From Diploptera punctata (lineage: Eukaryota > Arthropoda > Insecta > Blattodea > Blaberidae), in the NCBI GenBank assembly GCA_030220185.1, contig JASPKZ010007249.1, positions 1,240,001 to 1,304,000 of the forward strand: 64,000 nucleotides of DNA, read 5' to 3'. A model generated the notes under the pieces. It did no database searches. It was not told the origin of the DNA and saw only the letters and a list, made by a program, of their open reading frames with translations. The first letter of the stretch is position 1, and each line of letters starts with the position of its first letter. Shown here piece by piece: positions 53,093 to 64,000 of this stretch. The position numbers and the translations under genes are program-made.

Positions 53093-53399
53093 TAAAATAA
53101 ATCATTGTTGGTTTTGATATGCTTGATTAATTTTATAATGTGATTAATTATAACAACTTACACTAGCCAATAAAATTTTACTACTTTTCTGTAACTGGCA
53201 TGGAAACAGCTAATCTTTATGTTTTCGGGTGTGCTGATAACGAAAATGTTAATGAAAATGCAAGATTAGCTCTCGTTTTGAAGTTATGTTAACTTTACGT
53301 TATTGCCTATATGATTTATGTATTTACCTTGTTGTTATCCCTTGGAGGAAGGTCACTGAAGGCGCAACTGCTTTGCCTTTGTAATTTTCTGCTGATGAT

Positions 53400-54660
53400 T
53401 TCCTAATTAGTGTCCAGCAGTAATCGGCTAACATTGATGCACTCCACTTTCCCTGGTATCTCATTTTCATGTTCGAAATTTGGTGGTGGAAGCGTTTCCT
53501 GGTGCTCGTTGCTTACAGCACCACAGTTGTCAGGAAAAAAGTCCAAGTGGGAATCTAAGAAATGTAACTTTAAGGACATGTTACACCCCAGTCTATCGGT
53601 AGCATTGCAGAAGATTTGCCACGAGATACTTACAGTTTTCTGCCCTCTTATTTCCTCGAAAGTTTGTTGACACTTGATCAAAGGCATCCCAAACTACTTA
53701 TCATTACCTATCAGGATGGTGTTGATATGCTCATCTTTGTACATTTTCCATATCTGGTGACCCACGAAAATCCCCTCTTTTTTTCATCTCATTAAGCTGT
53801 GGAAATTTCTGGTGCAAATAGATAAATTCTATCCCAGTTGTCTCCATGGCCTTAACAAAGTTTTCATTAGGCCCAATTTTACGTGAGGACCAGGGAGAAT
53901 TACGTTCTTGGATTTGACAAGTGCTTCTTGCATAACATTATGAGGTCTGGTTCAAGTGATTAATATTTAGGCCAATCTTTCTTCCTATAATGAAGTGTTA
54001 TGGCGTGGCTATCCCAGAGGCACTTGAAGCAACAGAACTTGGTGTAGCCCAATTAGTATGCCTATGATTTTCAGATCCCCTGAAATCTGTCGTTTAAGCT
54101 TCCTAGTTCAATTGCAATAATGATGATAACACATTGCCATTATGCAGTAGGACACACTTGAGACTTATTTTGGAGGAGTCAATGAATAACCTCTGCTCAA
54201 CACTTTTATAGTTAATGCCCATAGCTACCATTAGTCTCAAAAGAGAGTAATATAAGTATTGGCTTTAAAATTGTCTATTAAAGCTTTTTAATTTTTTTTT
54301 TCTAAGCATGGATGCATTGTAAAACATGTTACATATAGTAATACACTCTTCTGCATCAAGACATAGGGAGTAATGATATCATCACTTTGGCCTTAATTTT
54401 GAACACACATTGTGTGTGCCTCTTAGTATATTCAGTTGATTTCGAGATCGGTGCATTAACATGGGGGTGCTGGGGGCCCAAACTTAGAAACAAGGGATTT
54501 TCAGAAAAAATCCCAATTTCCATCAACTTTTCCCTCCTCAGGTACATATTAGGGGCATTTGAATGGTACCATTTAAAGAACGTTCTTTTCTGAAGAGAAT
54601 GAGGTTTGAAGCATGATCCTAGGATAAATAGTGATGTTGCTTTTGCTGCTTGCCTGAATT
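53400..54660 (-). pseudogene. Relic of a dispersed ORF family of unknown function
   Basis: In broken frames and in order: QRLFIDSSKISLKCVLLHNG, ALVKSKNVILPGPHVKLGLM, KTFVKAMETTGIEFIYLHQK, MSLKLHFLDSHLDFFPDN and GAVSNEHQE. Then come fragments of the usual YQGKW..MLADYCW ending. I recall this ORF type as multicopy in insects and cnidarians, and it is probably transposon-derived. Many stops and frameshifts; no intact copy here. Confidence 0.6.
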
Positions 54661-55149
54661 TAACCTAAACAAAATCATAATTTAAAAGGGTTAAATGCAC
54701 CCCCTTAAATTGGAAATGAGAGCTAATTCGAGCATTTCATTGTCGTTTTTGTTATCAGTGTGGTCGATATACTTACGAAACATTTACTTCATTCCAGTTA
54801 CATTTTCACTGTTGGCTGGTGTTATTGAATCCTAGTATATAGAGACATTTTTACTTACCTATAATTATGGAGCATAAAAAGTCCCTCGTGTAGAAAGTGT
54901 GTAAATTAAACAAATTCCTCAGCAATTCAAATTTATGGTCCTATTTTGCTGGTTTATGGAGTATATATTTATTTATTAAATTGGAGAAACTCAATTTCTT
55001 ATGCCAGCTTATTTAGAAGTGTCGGTTTACAGTGAAAGGAAATCATGCATAACCATAGGTTATTATCTATTTCCATATTGTTGTATAATTTGATGTTTAT
55101 TTAAATAATATCTAATGATTAATTTTTTCCATAAGACCACAAAATAAAC

Positions 55150-55710
55150 TCTATTGAAATTTTACAAAACGGTAGCCATTCCAACGTTAACGTACAGATC
55201 TGAGACTTGGCCTTTAACAATCTCTGATAAACATATAATTGAGACAATAGAAATGAGATTTCTGAGATCCGTTGCAGGTGTATCTTTAAGAGACCAAAAG
55301 AGAAGTCAAGATACCAGAGATGAATTACAAATATATAATATAAATGAGAGAATATACAGAAATAAATATAAATGGTTTGAACATGTACAAAAAAATGCCA
55401 AATAATCATTTATCAAAACAGATTATTTTATTTTTAGTCTGAACATCTTACCTCAATATTAATATTGAGGTAAGATGTTCTGTATTAATATTGAGGTAAG
55501 ATGTTCAGACTAAAAATAATATAATTAAAATAGCCTCAAAATATAACTTCCTAAAATTAAATATCAAAACAGATACTTTATTATAGATCTAAAGGCCAAA
55601 AATATGTAGGATGACTGAAACGACGTTGGAAGGATGACCTGTAGCATATTGTGCTGCGGGGAGCGAAACGGGTCAACAGGCCCACCTTGAAGATGATGAT
55701 AATGATTAAT
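55150..55710 (+). pseudogene. LINE RT C-terminal relic, split
   Basis: MKFYKTVAIPTLTYRSETWP, ETIEMRFLRSVAGVSLRDQK, then NERIYRNKYKWFEHVQKN. After an inserted foldback it resumes as RRWKDDL and GANRVNRP-like residues up to GATGATGATAATG. Five-prime truncated. Confidence 0.75.
55424..55562. mobile_element. PLE-type foldback in LINE, 12-bp TSD
   Basis: Perfect duplication ATCAAAACAGAT (55412-55423 and 55563-55574). Contains three copies of TTGAGGTAAGATGTTC in inverted and direct order and ends CCTCAAAATATAACTTCC. No ribozyme remains. Same arms as the coding PLE. Confidence 0.88.
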
Positions 55711-55714
55711 TTTT

Positions 55715-57255
55715 CCATTGCATTATTAAAAATGTTAAATAAATTAGAGTAACTTATCTTATAGGATACATTGCCAATTTATGGGGTAAATGCATTGTAT
55801 TGTATTTTGTGACAAACCAAACATGGCAGTGGCTGGAGTTTATTTTTAATTTCGAATTTCAGGTAAACCATCTCTTCTAATGGTCAGATTTTGCTGATTT
55901 TTGGAGAATACCTTCCTCGGTTTATTTTAATTCTTGTTTTAGGTGAACTCTTACACCTAATGCTCCAATTTTGCTGGTTAACAAACTCAGTCTTACATTT
56001 TTTAATTGCTATATGCCAAGTTTAGTTTCAATAAAGCAAAAATTGTGGCCACTAGAGCATTAACAAATACATATGTGATGTAATATACATGTTTTTCAGA
56101 CTATTTTAATCAGTACACAGAACAAAATTTGCATTTTGTTCCCCTAGTGTAGCCTGTAAAATATGTAAGGTGCATTTAGTCCTACAAGAGCTTAAAGTAT
56201 AAATATTAATTTCCATGAAAATTTGATTATAAAATTCAACTTTCTTTACAATCTCAAATTATTTATATTTTGTAAATGATGCCTTTTTATTTTACATGTG
56301 AACATAAATTATCAGATATGTGAAGAATCCATGTTGTTTTTTTTTTATTTAGTTCTGCCCATGGAGAATTGAATACCATATATTTCATATTTTTTTTTGT
56401 ATCAATTTTATATGTTTGTATTAGGACAAATAAGATTTTAAAATGTTAGAGAGTTTTTTTATACACCCCTGTGGTATTATAGTGTAGATCGAGGTGTTTT
56501 AGAACATTATGGGTAAATTTAACGTTAAAAAAAAATTTCCCATAGTTTGTTATTGTTTTATTGGCATTTCAAGGATAGTTACTAAGGAATGAATTTCTAG
56601 TTGAAACATGCAAGTGTTTTTATTCTTCTTTTAGTTCAAAACTTGCAATTTGCAAAAAAATGCATTATGAAATTATATCAATTTCCAGTTAATGTAACTC
56701 CAGCATTAAGGAGAAATATGAGCTGTATCTTTGCACTATTCAAAATAATACCTTAATGCAAATGTATGCTATTTTCATAAGATTTTTTTATATGTACTTA
56801 CTTGGAACTCACAATGATATTGAACACTGGAACATTCCATAGGAACCCCCAAACTTTGTACATTGAAAATTGATATTTCATCATCATGAACAATCCAGAT
56901 GTAGGTTCATTTATGATCTATTCCTGTGAATCACAAGATGATGTTGATCTCTCAAATGTTGTCTTGGTCTTCTCAGGTCTTGGCACTCTCTAGGTTCATT
57001 TTAAAGATAAATATGGAAGATAGTTTGTATTATCTTGTACCCATGGTCATTCCAGTTTGTTTAATATTACACAATGTCATTGAATGTATTTATTGTGCAT
57101 AATCTACTCCAAACATTTTAATTTCTTTGTCTGTCTAACCTGGTATCTTCCATTAATGGCCACAGAAATTTCACATGTGCTGTTTTTAATTTTTTTTTTT
57201 TGAGAGTAGTCAAACTTCATTGATGTATTCAAGGGATGATTTTAATATTCTATTC
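55715..57255. other. Non-coding, nothing recognised
   Basis: AT-rich; no domain, RNA or repeat recognised. Confidence 0.55.
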
Positions 57256-57259
57256 TGTT

Positions 57260-57552
57260 CTATAGTGTTCTGTCCTAAAGCAGGTCCTTCACTGCAATCA
57301 TTGCATTTTCATGCTATGCTTTGCAGCTTTACTAAGGAATTATAGATGTGGAGCTTCTCATTGCTTTCCACACTGTGGGATGATGATGGCCAGATGATGT
57401 TCAGGGACCTTTTGGGCCTCAAAGCTTCCTGTCATTTGTCTTACAGGTGAGGAAAAACCTCACCCTGGAAGCTTGTTCCAACCGGGAATCAAATCTGGGC
57501 CCACTGCGTGATAAGGCAACATGCTACCTCGAGAGCACAGTGGTGGACAATT
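57260..57552 (-). mobile_element. SINE family C
   Basis: CACTGCAATCATTGCATTTT, TTGTCTTACAGGTGAGGAA, CGGGAATCAAATCTGGGC (B box inverse), GATAAGGCAACATGCTACC. Slightly diverged. Confidence 0.85.
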
Positions 57553-57902
57553 TTAAAATAAAGTTATGAAATGTCATACTCATTTATGTAAATAAGTTAT
57601 ATTTTAACAACTTCTTTATTTTAAAAATTGAAAACTTTAAAATTCTGTTTCCATTTTTAATTATATATTATTGTTAATTGTACTCTGTAATACACTTTTA
57701 GCTGTCTATCCTTGTCATCAGCTAAGCTGAAAGGCTCCCAAAATAAGTTTCACAGAGATTTATAAGTGATGTAAGAAATATGTTTTAAAATCTTACAAAC
57801 TAATTTCATACTCTCTTTGTACAAAAATATTTTATTATAGAATGCAGCTTTCATGGCTGGTCCATCCATAGTATTAGAAGATTCTGGGCTATAGGGCCAT
57901 GT

Positions 57903-57952
57903 CCTATAACTAGCGTTTCTCCCTCGACTTCGGAGGGTATCTTCAGTAGCAA
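57903..57952 (-). ncRNA. Hammerhead ribozyme, covarying pair member 1
   Basis: Stem I CUA/UAG, CUGAAGA, stem II CCCUC/GAGGG, GAAA, stem III AC/GU with loop GCUA, triplet GUU followed by one extruded A. Compare 58080-58130, where stem I and stem II differ but still pair. Confidence 0.75.
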
Positions 57953-58079
57953 GTTCTTTTAAGTGGTGTTCCCTGGTTGAAAGCTCGACTGTGTATGAGT
58001 GGTAGACTGCTGGAATCCCAGCACAAGTATAAATACTTATACTCGTCTACTGCTCTTACACAGCCAAGCCTTGAAGAAC

Positions 58080-58130
58080 TTACCACTGAAGATGCCCTTC
58101 GTAGTCAAGGGAGAAACACCAGTTATGGGC
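58080..58130 (+). ncRNA. Hammerhead ribozyme, covarying pair member 2
   Basis: Stem I CCA/UGG, CUGAAGA, stem II CCCUU/AAGGG, GAAA, stem III AC/GU with loop ACCA, triplet GUU plus extruded A. Compensating changes in stems I and II relative to the other arm support a selected RNA structure. Confidence 0.78.
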
Positions 58131-58204
58131 AATGGCCCTATAGCCCAGAATCTTCTAATACTAGAAACATTTTATATTTATTGTTTTTCAGTTTATAAAA
58201 TGTA

Positions 58205-59690
58205 TGAGTGTCTATAGATCTTTTTCAGTATTGAACATTTCCTTGTTGATTAAAAAACAATTCATAGAAATCCTTCCTCTGATATTTGAAAGAAATGGAT
58301 ATTGAAAGAAACATAAAATTTGCCTTCATATGAAAGCTAGTATATATACATATATTTAAAATTTGCGATACATGAAACAGTACAAATTAACAATTAACAT
58401 TTATCAAGATCACAATAGAATTAAATTTGTGTTATATATAAACAAAGACAATAGTAAAAACAGTAAAATCTGGATTGAGAATTGAGGTTAAATTTTCAAG
58501 CTGTTAAGAGGATTTATTTAAATCAGCTATCGTTGTCGAATATTTCGGCATCGTTGTCAAACACGACAAATTCGTAGGTTCCTTAAAGGGTAAAAGCAGA
58601 TGTGTGTTAGAAGCATTGTGAAGGGGATCATTAATAGTTTTGAACACTAGCGTGGCAAAAAGAATATTGACATCAGTTTTAATTTGACATTCTAGGGAAC
58701 AATATTATTCTTTGGAACTGTGTCACAGTTGCAGGTCCTGGTATAGATTTTATGAAAAAGAAAGAAAAAAATAATGTTGAAGAATATATTGTATGAATGT
58801 AGTAACAATATGAGGTTTATTTTATATAAAAAATCACAGTTCCTGCTCTTGTAAAAAATATAACTTGTTTAAAATGTTATATTATTTATTCTCCAGTGTC
58901 CTTTGGGTGGAAAAAAAAAATCACTTCCCTATAAAAATAATTTTATAGCAAAATGTCTCTTGCCCAGGTGCAATCAACTGACTATCTAGTCATGTAATTT
59001 CTCGTTAAAACAAAAGAAAAAATCTTTACCTATAACAATGAATTTCTACTTGAATTTTAAAATCACATGTAAAATATTTCTCGTAGAAATATTTTTTCTT
59101 TTGTTGCAAGTCATCTTAAAAAAATTTGCTTAGAAGATAAAATAAAAATGGCGAAATTATATAACTTGTATCAAAGCTAAGGCGCAAAAATTGGGTAGGT
59201 AAAGAAAATGGCATGACATCAGTTGCCAAGGATTTCGTAACTTATGTTGTACCTGGAGTTTTGCTTTATCAAAACCTACTACATGATACTTAAGATGAAA
59301 AAAAAAATCATAGTTATATAACTTCCTAGTACTTAAAGCAAATAATGATATATTTAATATTAACATAAGAATTGTAATTATTTGGTTTTGGAATGATTAG
59401 CATACAGTCTGCTAATATTTTTATAGAAAATCTGTATAAATGTGGGGTAAATAAAAAAATATAATGGTATTTTTATTGTAATATAACTTTTTCTTTATAT
59501 ATTTTCAATTTTCTAGAAATTATTATTCTAAAAGTGCTTTGGTTTTTTATGAATACATGCAGTTTAATTTGACTTTTACTTTAGTATTAGGATTTCTTAT
59601 AATGTGACTTCATTATAAATGAAATGCCAACATTTGAATACATAAACCATATGCTTTTATAAGACTATTTTTGCATTCAAACTTTTGTAT
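58205..59690. other. Non-coding, probably downstream of the - strand gene
   Basis: AT-rich with no recognised repeat. An AATAAA on the - strand near 59695 could be the poly(A) signal of the gene whose last exon starts at 60206. Confidence 0.45.
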
Positions 59691-59741
59691 GGATTTATTT
59701 CACATAATGTAGCAGGTTTTGATAAACTTTTAAAAACGTGT

Positions 59742-60206
59742 TCAAAACGTTGATGTTCCCTCTTCAATGTAGTGCTGTGTTCCAGGGGGAGCTCTATATA
59801 TTGGGTAGTTTGGAGTAAGAGCATTCTGGGCGAAGAAAGCAGAATAGTCTTTCTTCACTTTCTTAGGGCGGAAAGCAGGTCCTTTAGCCAGTGCTTTCCT
59901 TGCCTCATTTTCTGCTGCCGCCTGCTCTTTGTATGCAGTTGGTGGCCACTTCTCATCTCCCCTCATATTGGATCCAATTGCCTTGGTGGCTGCTGGCTGA
60001 GACTCGTACACAGGTGGAGGTTCCTGACTTACTGGAGCTGTAGGTCTCAATTGGACTGTTGCCGGCGGTGGTTGGTAAGATGGGAACACCTGCTGTTGGG
60101 GAGGTGGATAGAACTGATTAATTTCTTGTGGTGGTGAAGTTGGAACCTGATCAAATGTATTCTCCCAAGTGTTTTCCTGGGGTTGTTCAGCTGCGTTCAC
60201 TGGGAC
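59742..60206 (-). CDS. Last coding exon, proline-rich protein (Zasp/PDLIM-like?)
   Basis: The 154-residue exon starts after acceptor TTTGGGTTCCAG with VPVNAAEQPQENTWENTFDQ. A Pro/Gln-rich stretch follows (FYPPPQQQVFPSYQPPPATV). It ends in a dense conserved-looking tail: DEKWPPTAYKEQAAAENEAR, KALAKGPAFRPKKVKKDYSA, FFAQNALTPNYPIYRAPPGT, then QHYIEEGTSTF and stop. GC content is well above the surroundings, as expected for a real exon. The tail reminds me of insect Z-disc PDZ/LIM proteins (Zasp66), but this is from memory. Upstream exons were not found; none is obvious up to 64 kb. Confidence 0.85.
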   Translation of the reverse strand, partial: VPVNAAEQPQENTWENTFDQVPTSPPQEINQFYPPPQQQVFPSYQPPPATVQLRPTAPVSQEPPPVYESQPAATKAIGSNMRGDEKWPPTAYKEQAAAENEARKALAKGPAFRPKKVKKDYSAFFAQNALTPNYPIYRAPPGTQHYIEEGTSTF

Positions 60207-60229
60207 CTGGAACCCAAACACTTATCACA

Positions 60230-60909
60230 TTAAAATCCAGCTACTCATATGTTTATAATACTCCTAGTTGAGTTTTATAAACCTATTATTCAAAAGCTTT
60301 TACAATTTCTCTTGCTAGAACATGGAATTCCCTTCCATCCTGTGTCAGAGACTGCCAAACTTTACCATCTTTCAGAAACAAATTGAAAATAAAATTAACA
60401 GAAACAACTCACTAATATTACTTTTAAAAAATTAATAATTTGTTTTTTCATTATTTAATAAAAATAGTTTTAAGATTTGTTAATATATTTACCTAATGCC
60501 TTGTATAATAAGCGATAGATTAATTCATTATAGTTTATTACTTTCTTTGTATTTTTTCTTTCTTTTCTTTTTATGTATGGTAGATTCGAGCTGTTATTCC
60601 TTTCTGTATTCATTCTATCATTAATTTAATTTTAATTGTATTGTATTATTATACATTATTTTCATTATTATTCAATTTGACAGATAATATTAGAAATCAG
60701 GATCTCAGAATTAATACAAAGATCTGAAGTTATTCTAGTATAATTTTCTCTCCTACTTTGCTCTTCTGTTGATTTATCTATATTGATTGTCGATTACTTT
60801 GATTCCCTATAACTCGCATATTTTCCCTCGTATACCTATCTCAAATTACTTATAAATAAATACCCCTCTGTAAGCAGTTAAATTTGTGCGGTATAATTCA
60901 TTTACACTC

Positions 60910-60940
<31 letters not shown>

Positions 60941-61600
60941 GGAGATCATAATTAGAAACAAATCGATTGAGAGAATAATTAATAGTTACTTTTTTATAGT
61001 GTAGTACAGAATTAGAATGAACAACGAAATAGTTTCGTGTAAGGTGAATATTTTAAATTTAGTTAACAATACAATTTCTTATCAAGTCCTCTCCTTCGAC
61101 AGTTCACATTGCATTAAAGATGTGACGGGAGCAACGAGCACATGCGAAATATTTTACACGCGTGTTTTGAATCCATCATTCTGTACTGTGTTCTATACTC
61201 GTGCTCGTCAACAACTCCCCAATCCTTCTTGTAAGGTAACATAAGAGTCTCTTAATAATAATAACTTTGTCTTTAATTTGAAGATACAATTTTCCTTGTA
61301 ATGTTGAAAAAATTGGCAACTCCAACATTAGTCGAATGCCATATTATACTTTTATATTTTTAATTTTACCGAACTCATTGGCACTATCGAATCCATAGAT
61401 TCATAGCCGCGCGGAAAACTCTCCATACATTCCTATCTTGTCCTAATTTTTTCCAAAATTCTCTTATAATTTACCACCCTGAAATCATGGTTAATGTTAT
61501 TCTACCTCCTCATTTTTATCCTACCTATTGGGCGCTTTCCCTCTGGTTCATTCTCGTGGCATATATTCTGCCCATTGCAGTTTTTAAATTATAAAGTAAG
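60230..61600. other. Probable intron of the - strand gene, no repeat recognised
   Basis: AT-rich. A (TA)n run lies at 60917-60940. A 75-codon + frame at 61017-61244 has unusual Cys and Thr content but no domain, and I do not call it. Confidence 0.5.
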
Positions 61601-61611
61601 CAAATTATATG

Positions 61612-61935
61612 TCCTGCGCCGTAGCCGAGCGGTTAAGGTAGGAAGCCTTGGCACAGAGCTACGGGACTTGTGCTGGTTCGAGTCTCCATGGGGGAAGAAA
61701 TTTTCTCATGGTATTTCGGCCAGTATGGGACCGGTGCCCACCCAGCATCGTGAGGCAATTGGGTAGCTACAATAAGTAGCTGGGGGACTCGACATGCTAA
61801 CCACATGTCACCCCTACACTGGCTGTTGATCATCTACCTCTGTGATTGACACATGTGGATGTGAAGGGCCAGCAGCCGGCTGGTAAAAGGGCAACCGCTG
61901 AAAAAGTGGAAAGACCCTCAATCGGAGAATCGGAG
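61612..61935 (+). mobile_element. SINE family F, tRNA (Ser/Leu)-derived
   Basis: CGCCGTAGCCGAGCGGTTAA (A box, class II tRNA style), GCTGGTTCGAGTCTCC (B box), body GTATTTCGGCCAGTATGGGA, CATGCTAACCACATGTC, CTCTGTGATTGACACATG. Ends CAATCGGAGAATCGGAGC, possibly a short terminal repeat. Only copy in the window. Confidence 0.85.
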
Positions 61936-63230
61936 CAAATTATATAAGTTTGTATTTAATTTAAGTAAAAACATAAATAAAATGTATGTGATGATAAGTG
62001 TTTCAATCGAAACTGACATAATTGGATTTGTAATATATATGAATTATTTGACACTTCAACAATCAGGCAAGGATCAGTAACAGGATCTGCAATAAAACAT
62101 CCACATCAGTTAATATTTAACAAGCAAAAGAGGATGCAAATAATTCATTATCCACGAGCTGTCGAAATATGCATTACTGAGATATTCCAGATCTTTAAAA
62201 AAATTAAAATGTTTTAAGTTAATAGTCAAGGTAGTAAGTTTAATTCTCATTATTTAACAATTTTCTGAGATCTGACTGAAGGAGTGCGTAGGCCTATCCC
62301 ATCAAATTGGGATTGACTGGTTATTCATATAGTGATAAATGGATGTTCCCAGCCTAATACTAGTGTACAAAAGTGACTGAATCTCTGAATCTATGACCAG
62401 CAGACTCCAAGGCCATAACGGAGACAATACAGTTGCATCCAGTCCGGTTAGAGATTAAAATATCTGAACCTGTTAGAAATTGATCCAACCCGTGTCTCCG
62501 AAATAATAGAAAAGATACCTCTCATCTTGATATTCTTAATTATTCCATTTCTGCAATATTTTTCAATACGTTCTTGTATTTGATTTTAACAGGATTTTAA
62601 TTTTCGATTTCTTCAAACTCCTTATTAATTGAAAAGAAAAGCATGTTTATTTTCAAAGTAAATGATTATTTTATAGGAATAATGGATATGGCCTAAATTA
62701 TTTGATTATTATTTATTAACCACATTTCCGTGAAGTAATTTCTATTAGAGAATTGTGCTAATTCAATAAATGCTGAAAATTGCATAGTCTATAAGAAAAC
62801 TTTTTTTTCGCCTTGGTTAATTTTATCTCCAACAGTTTACATAATATTTGTCATTATATTTTTATATAGAAATGTATTTATTTATAATATAAAAATTGTA
62901 CATTTTTAAACATATTTTTATTTTATTTCTAACGGTAAATTGTGTGGAGCGTTTTTTTTTTTTTGTGAAGCACGATATAATTAAAAATCAGATTCGAGCC
63001 AAAGGTTTCTTCAATGTTGACCTGAGCTTCGATAGACGAGAAGGCAAGGAAGGATATTCAGGCACTATTAGTTAACTTTAGTATAAAAAAAGGGTCGAGT
63101 TTTCTGAATTCAATCCTTATTGAATGAAACATCTTTAGACGTCCTTTCCCTGCAACCAATAGCGTACTCAAGCCAAGGTCGCGCAGCTTTATTATTGTAT
63201 TTTACTTCATAAATATCTGGTATAGACAAT
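61936..63230. other. Non-coding, nothing recognised
   Basis: AT-rich without a supported feature. Confidence 0.5.
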
Positions 63231-63242
63231 AATACATATCTG

Positions 63243-63505
63243 ACACAGCGGAACATTGACCTGCTTCGTTTGTGGATTATTTGCGAATAAATGTCGCGTC
63301 ATCCCGAGTGTCCCGCGTACACTTGGTGCAAGTTTGTCTGTGAGTTTCAATTAATGTTTGTTTGCGATAACACTAGTAACGATGAACAATGTAAGTGCTT
63401 TATTTGCTGTGTGTTCCTATCTATACATGGTTAGTATCTACGTCCGTGCGATGCACCAACAGTGCTGCTATGACTGGAAGTAAATGTTCCGCTGTGTCGT
63501 ATAAT
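63243..63505 (+). promoter_or_regulatory. CpG-rich segment, possible first exon or MITE
   Basis: CpGs cluster (GTCGCGTCATCCCGAG, CCCGCGTACAC, CTACGTCCGTGCGATG) in DNA otherwise poor in CpG. At about 63381 an ATGAACAAT runs straight into GTAAGTGC, a strong donor. Alternatively the 15-base inverted ends ACACAGCGGAACATT and AATGTTCCGCTGTGT mark a small transposon. The sequence alone does not decide. Confidence 0.35.
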
Positions 63506-64000
63506 AAATGGTGCTCCATTTGTATTTTTTAAAAAATTGTCCTGTTCGTGCATGAATATGCCTAAACCACAGATCTATGCTCAGTGTTTCTAGATTATAC
63601 AGTTATATTGAAAATAGTCTAATCACTAAGAATGTATTATGTAAATAATAAAATGTTTACAGTGCATGCATTTCCTGGATGATAGCGAAAGTGAGAAATA
63701 GGAGCTCATACAAGAATTACATGCAAATCAAGGAGAAATAGGTCTCCAATTTTGTCCTAGAGTGCAGTGGGGGGGGGGGGAAATATATACAAAATATAAA
63801 TACATATTTTTTTCCGAAGAAATTGGCCTGGTTATAAATGAACTTGCATATAAGCAATTTGAGATAGAAAATCTAGGGTTTCGGTCATAAAAAAGTTATA
63901 TATTGTTAAAATTGTTTATAACTGATAAAACTGAGTATTAAAATCTGATAAGGGGTTAGAATTAAGTGGTTACTTAAGACCTTAATTGGAGATTGGTAGA

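Larger units (their letters stand above)
57845..58175. mobile_element. Inverted PLE-type pair with hammerheads
   Basis: Arms 57866-57965 and 58070-58165 are reverse complements (TAGTATTAGAAGATTCTGGG, CTATAGGGCCAT). Each holds a ribozyme. The centre has tandem-inverse TATAAATACTTATACTCG. Lacks the TATGAGGT hairpin, like the family at 16440. Confidence 0.8.

Noticed and set aside
59772..60137. 121-codon + strand frame opposite the proline-rich exon
   Set aside because: It is the complement of a real - strand exon; composition rich in C, W and S, with no domain.
61494..61833. Open frames of 66-90 codons on both strands
   Set aside because: They are translations of SINE family F (A and B boxes in place) and not of a gene.

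Overview
This is AT-rich eukaryotic DNA, most likely from an insect. The evidence is spliced genes with GT-AG introns and an exceptional load of arthropod-type mobile elements. Penelope-like elements, RTE/CR1- and I-type LINE tails, several tRNA-derived SINE families, hAT, piggyBac and Tc1/mariner relics are all present. The repeat style resembles cockroach or other polyneopteran genomes, but that is an impression from memory. No prokaryotic or viral gene organisation is seen.

Host genes are sparse. The left quarter holds the 3' end of a HERC-family HECT E3 ubiquitin ligase on the + strand (best match HERC4). Its exons lie at 3846-3996, 6697-6845, 13424-13614 and 17823-17975, with intron phases 2, 1 and 0. 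The last exon carries the catalytic HECT cysteine motif and the stop codon. The first of these exons contains a frameshift as given. At the right, 59742-60206 (- strand) is the terminal coding exon of a proline-rich gene, tentatively a Zasp/PDLIM-like muscle protein. A CpG-rich stretch near 63.3-63.5 kb could be a promoter or first exon. An exon-like open segment at 19417-19600 is unidentified.

Nearly everything else is mobile DNA. The dominant component is Penelope-like elements (PLEs). One 2.1-kb copy (22411-24520, - strand) encodes RT and a GIY-YIG endonuclease. At least fifteen palindromic or foldback derivatives are scattered from 0.1 to 58 kb. Most carry a hammerhead ribozyme core next to a shared short hairpin (TATGAGGT...ACCTCATA). 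Several copies keep every core nucleotide. Some families have a U3-A8 pair in place of C3-G8, and one family carries a GAUA/GUG core predicted to be inactive.

A second group consists of tRNA-like elements. A cloverleaf-capable sequence is clamped between AAGAGAAAAATT and AATTTTTCTCTT and occurs singly, in tandem or as inverted twins (1.6-2.2, 8.5-9.0, 24.8-25.6, 34.3-34.8, 45.7-45.9 kb). Several of these have 12-14 bp target duplications like those of the PLE foldbacks, which suggests shared integration machinery.

Layout: 0-6.6 kb foldbacks, tRNA pair, HERC exon, LINE; 6.7-13.4 kb HERC exon, tandem repeats, tRNA twins, an I-type LINE between inverted repeats; 13.4-20.6 kb last HERC exons and PLE copies; 20.6-32.8 kb PLE cluster with nested tRNA array, SINE and hAT; 33-44 kb MITE, three hATs, a recent tandem duplication, SINEs; 44-58 kb PLE copies, piggyBac, mariner, degenerate ORF family; 58-64 kb the - strand gene exon, one SINE and quiet DNA.
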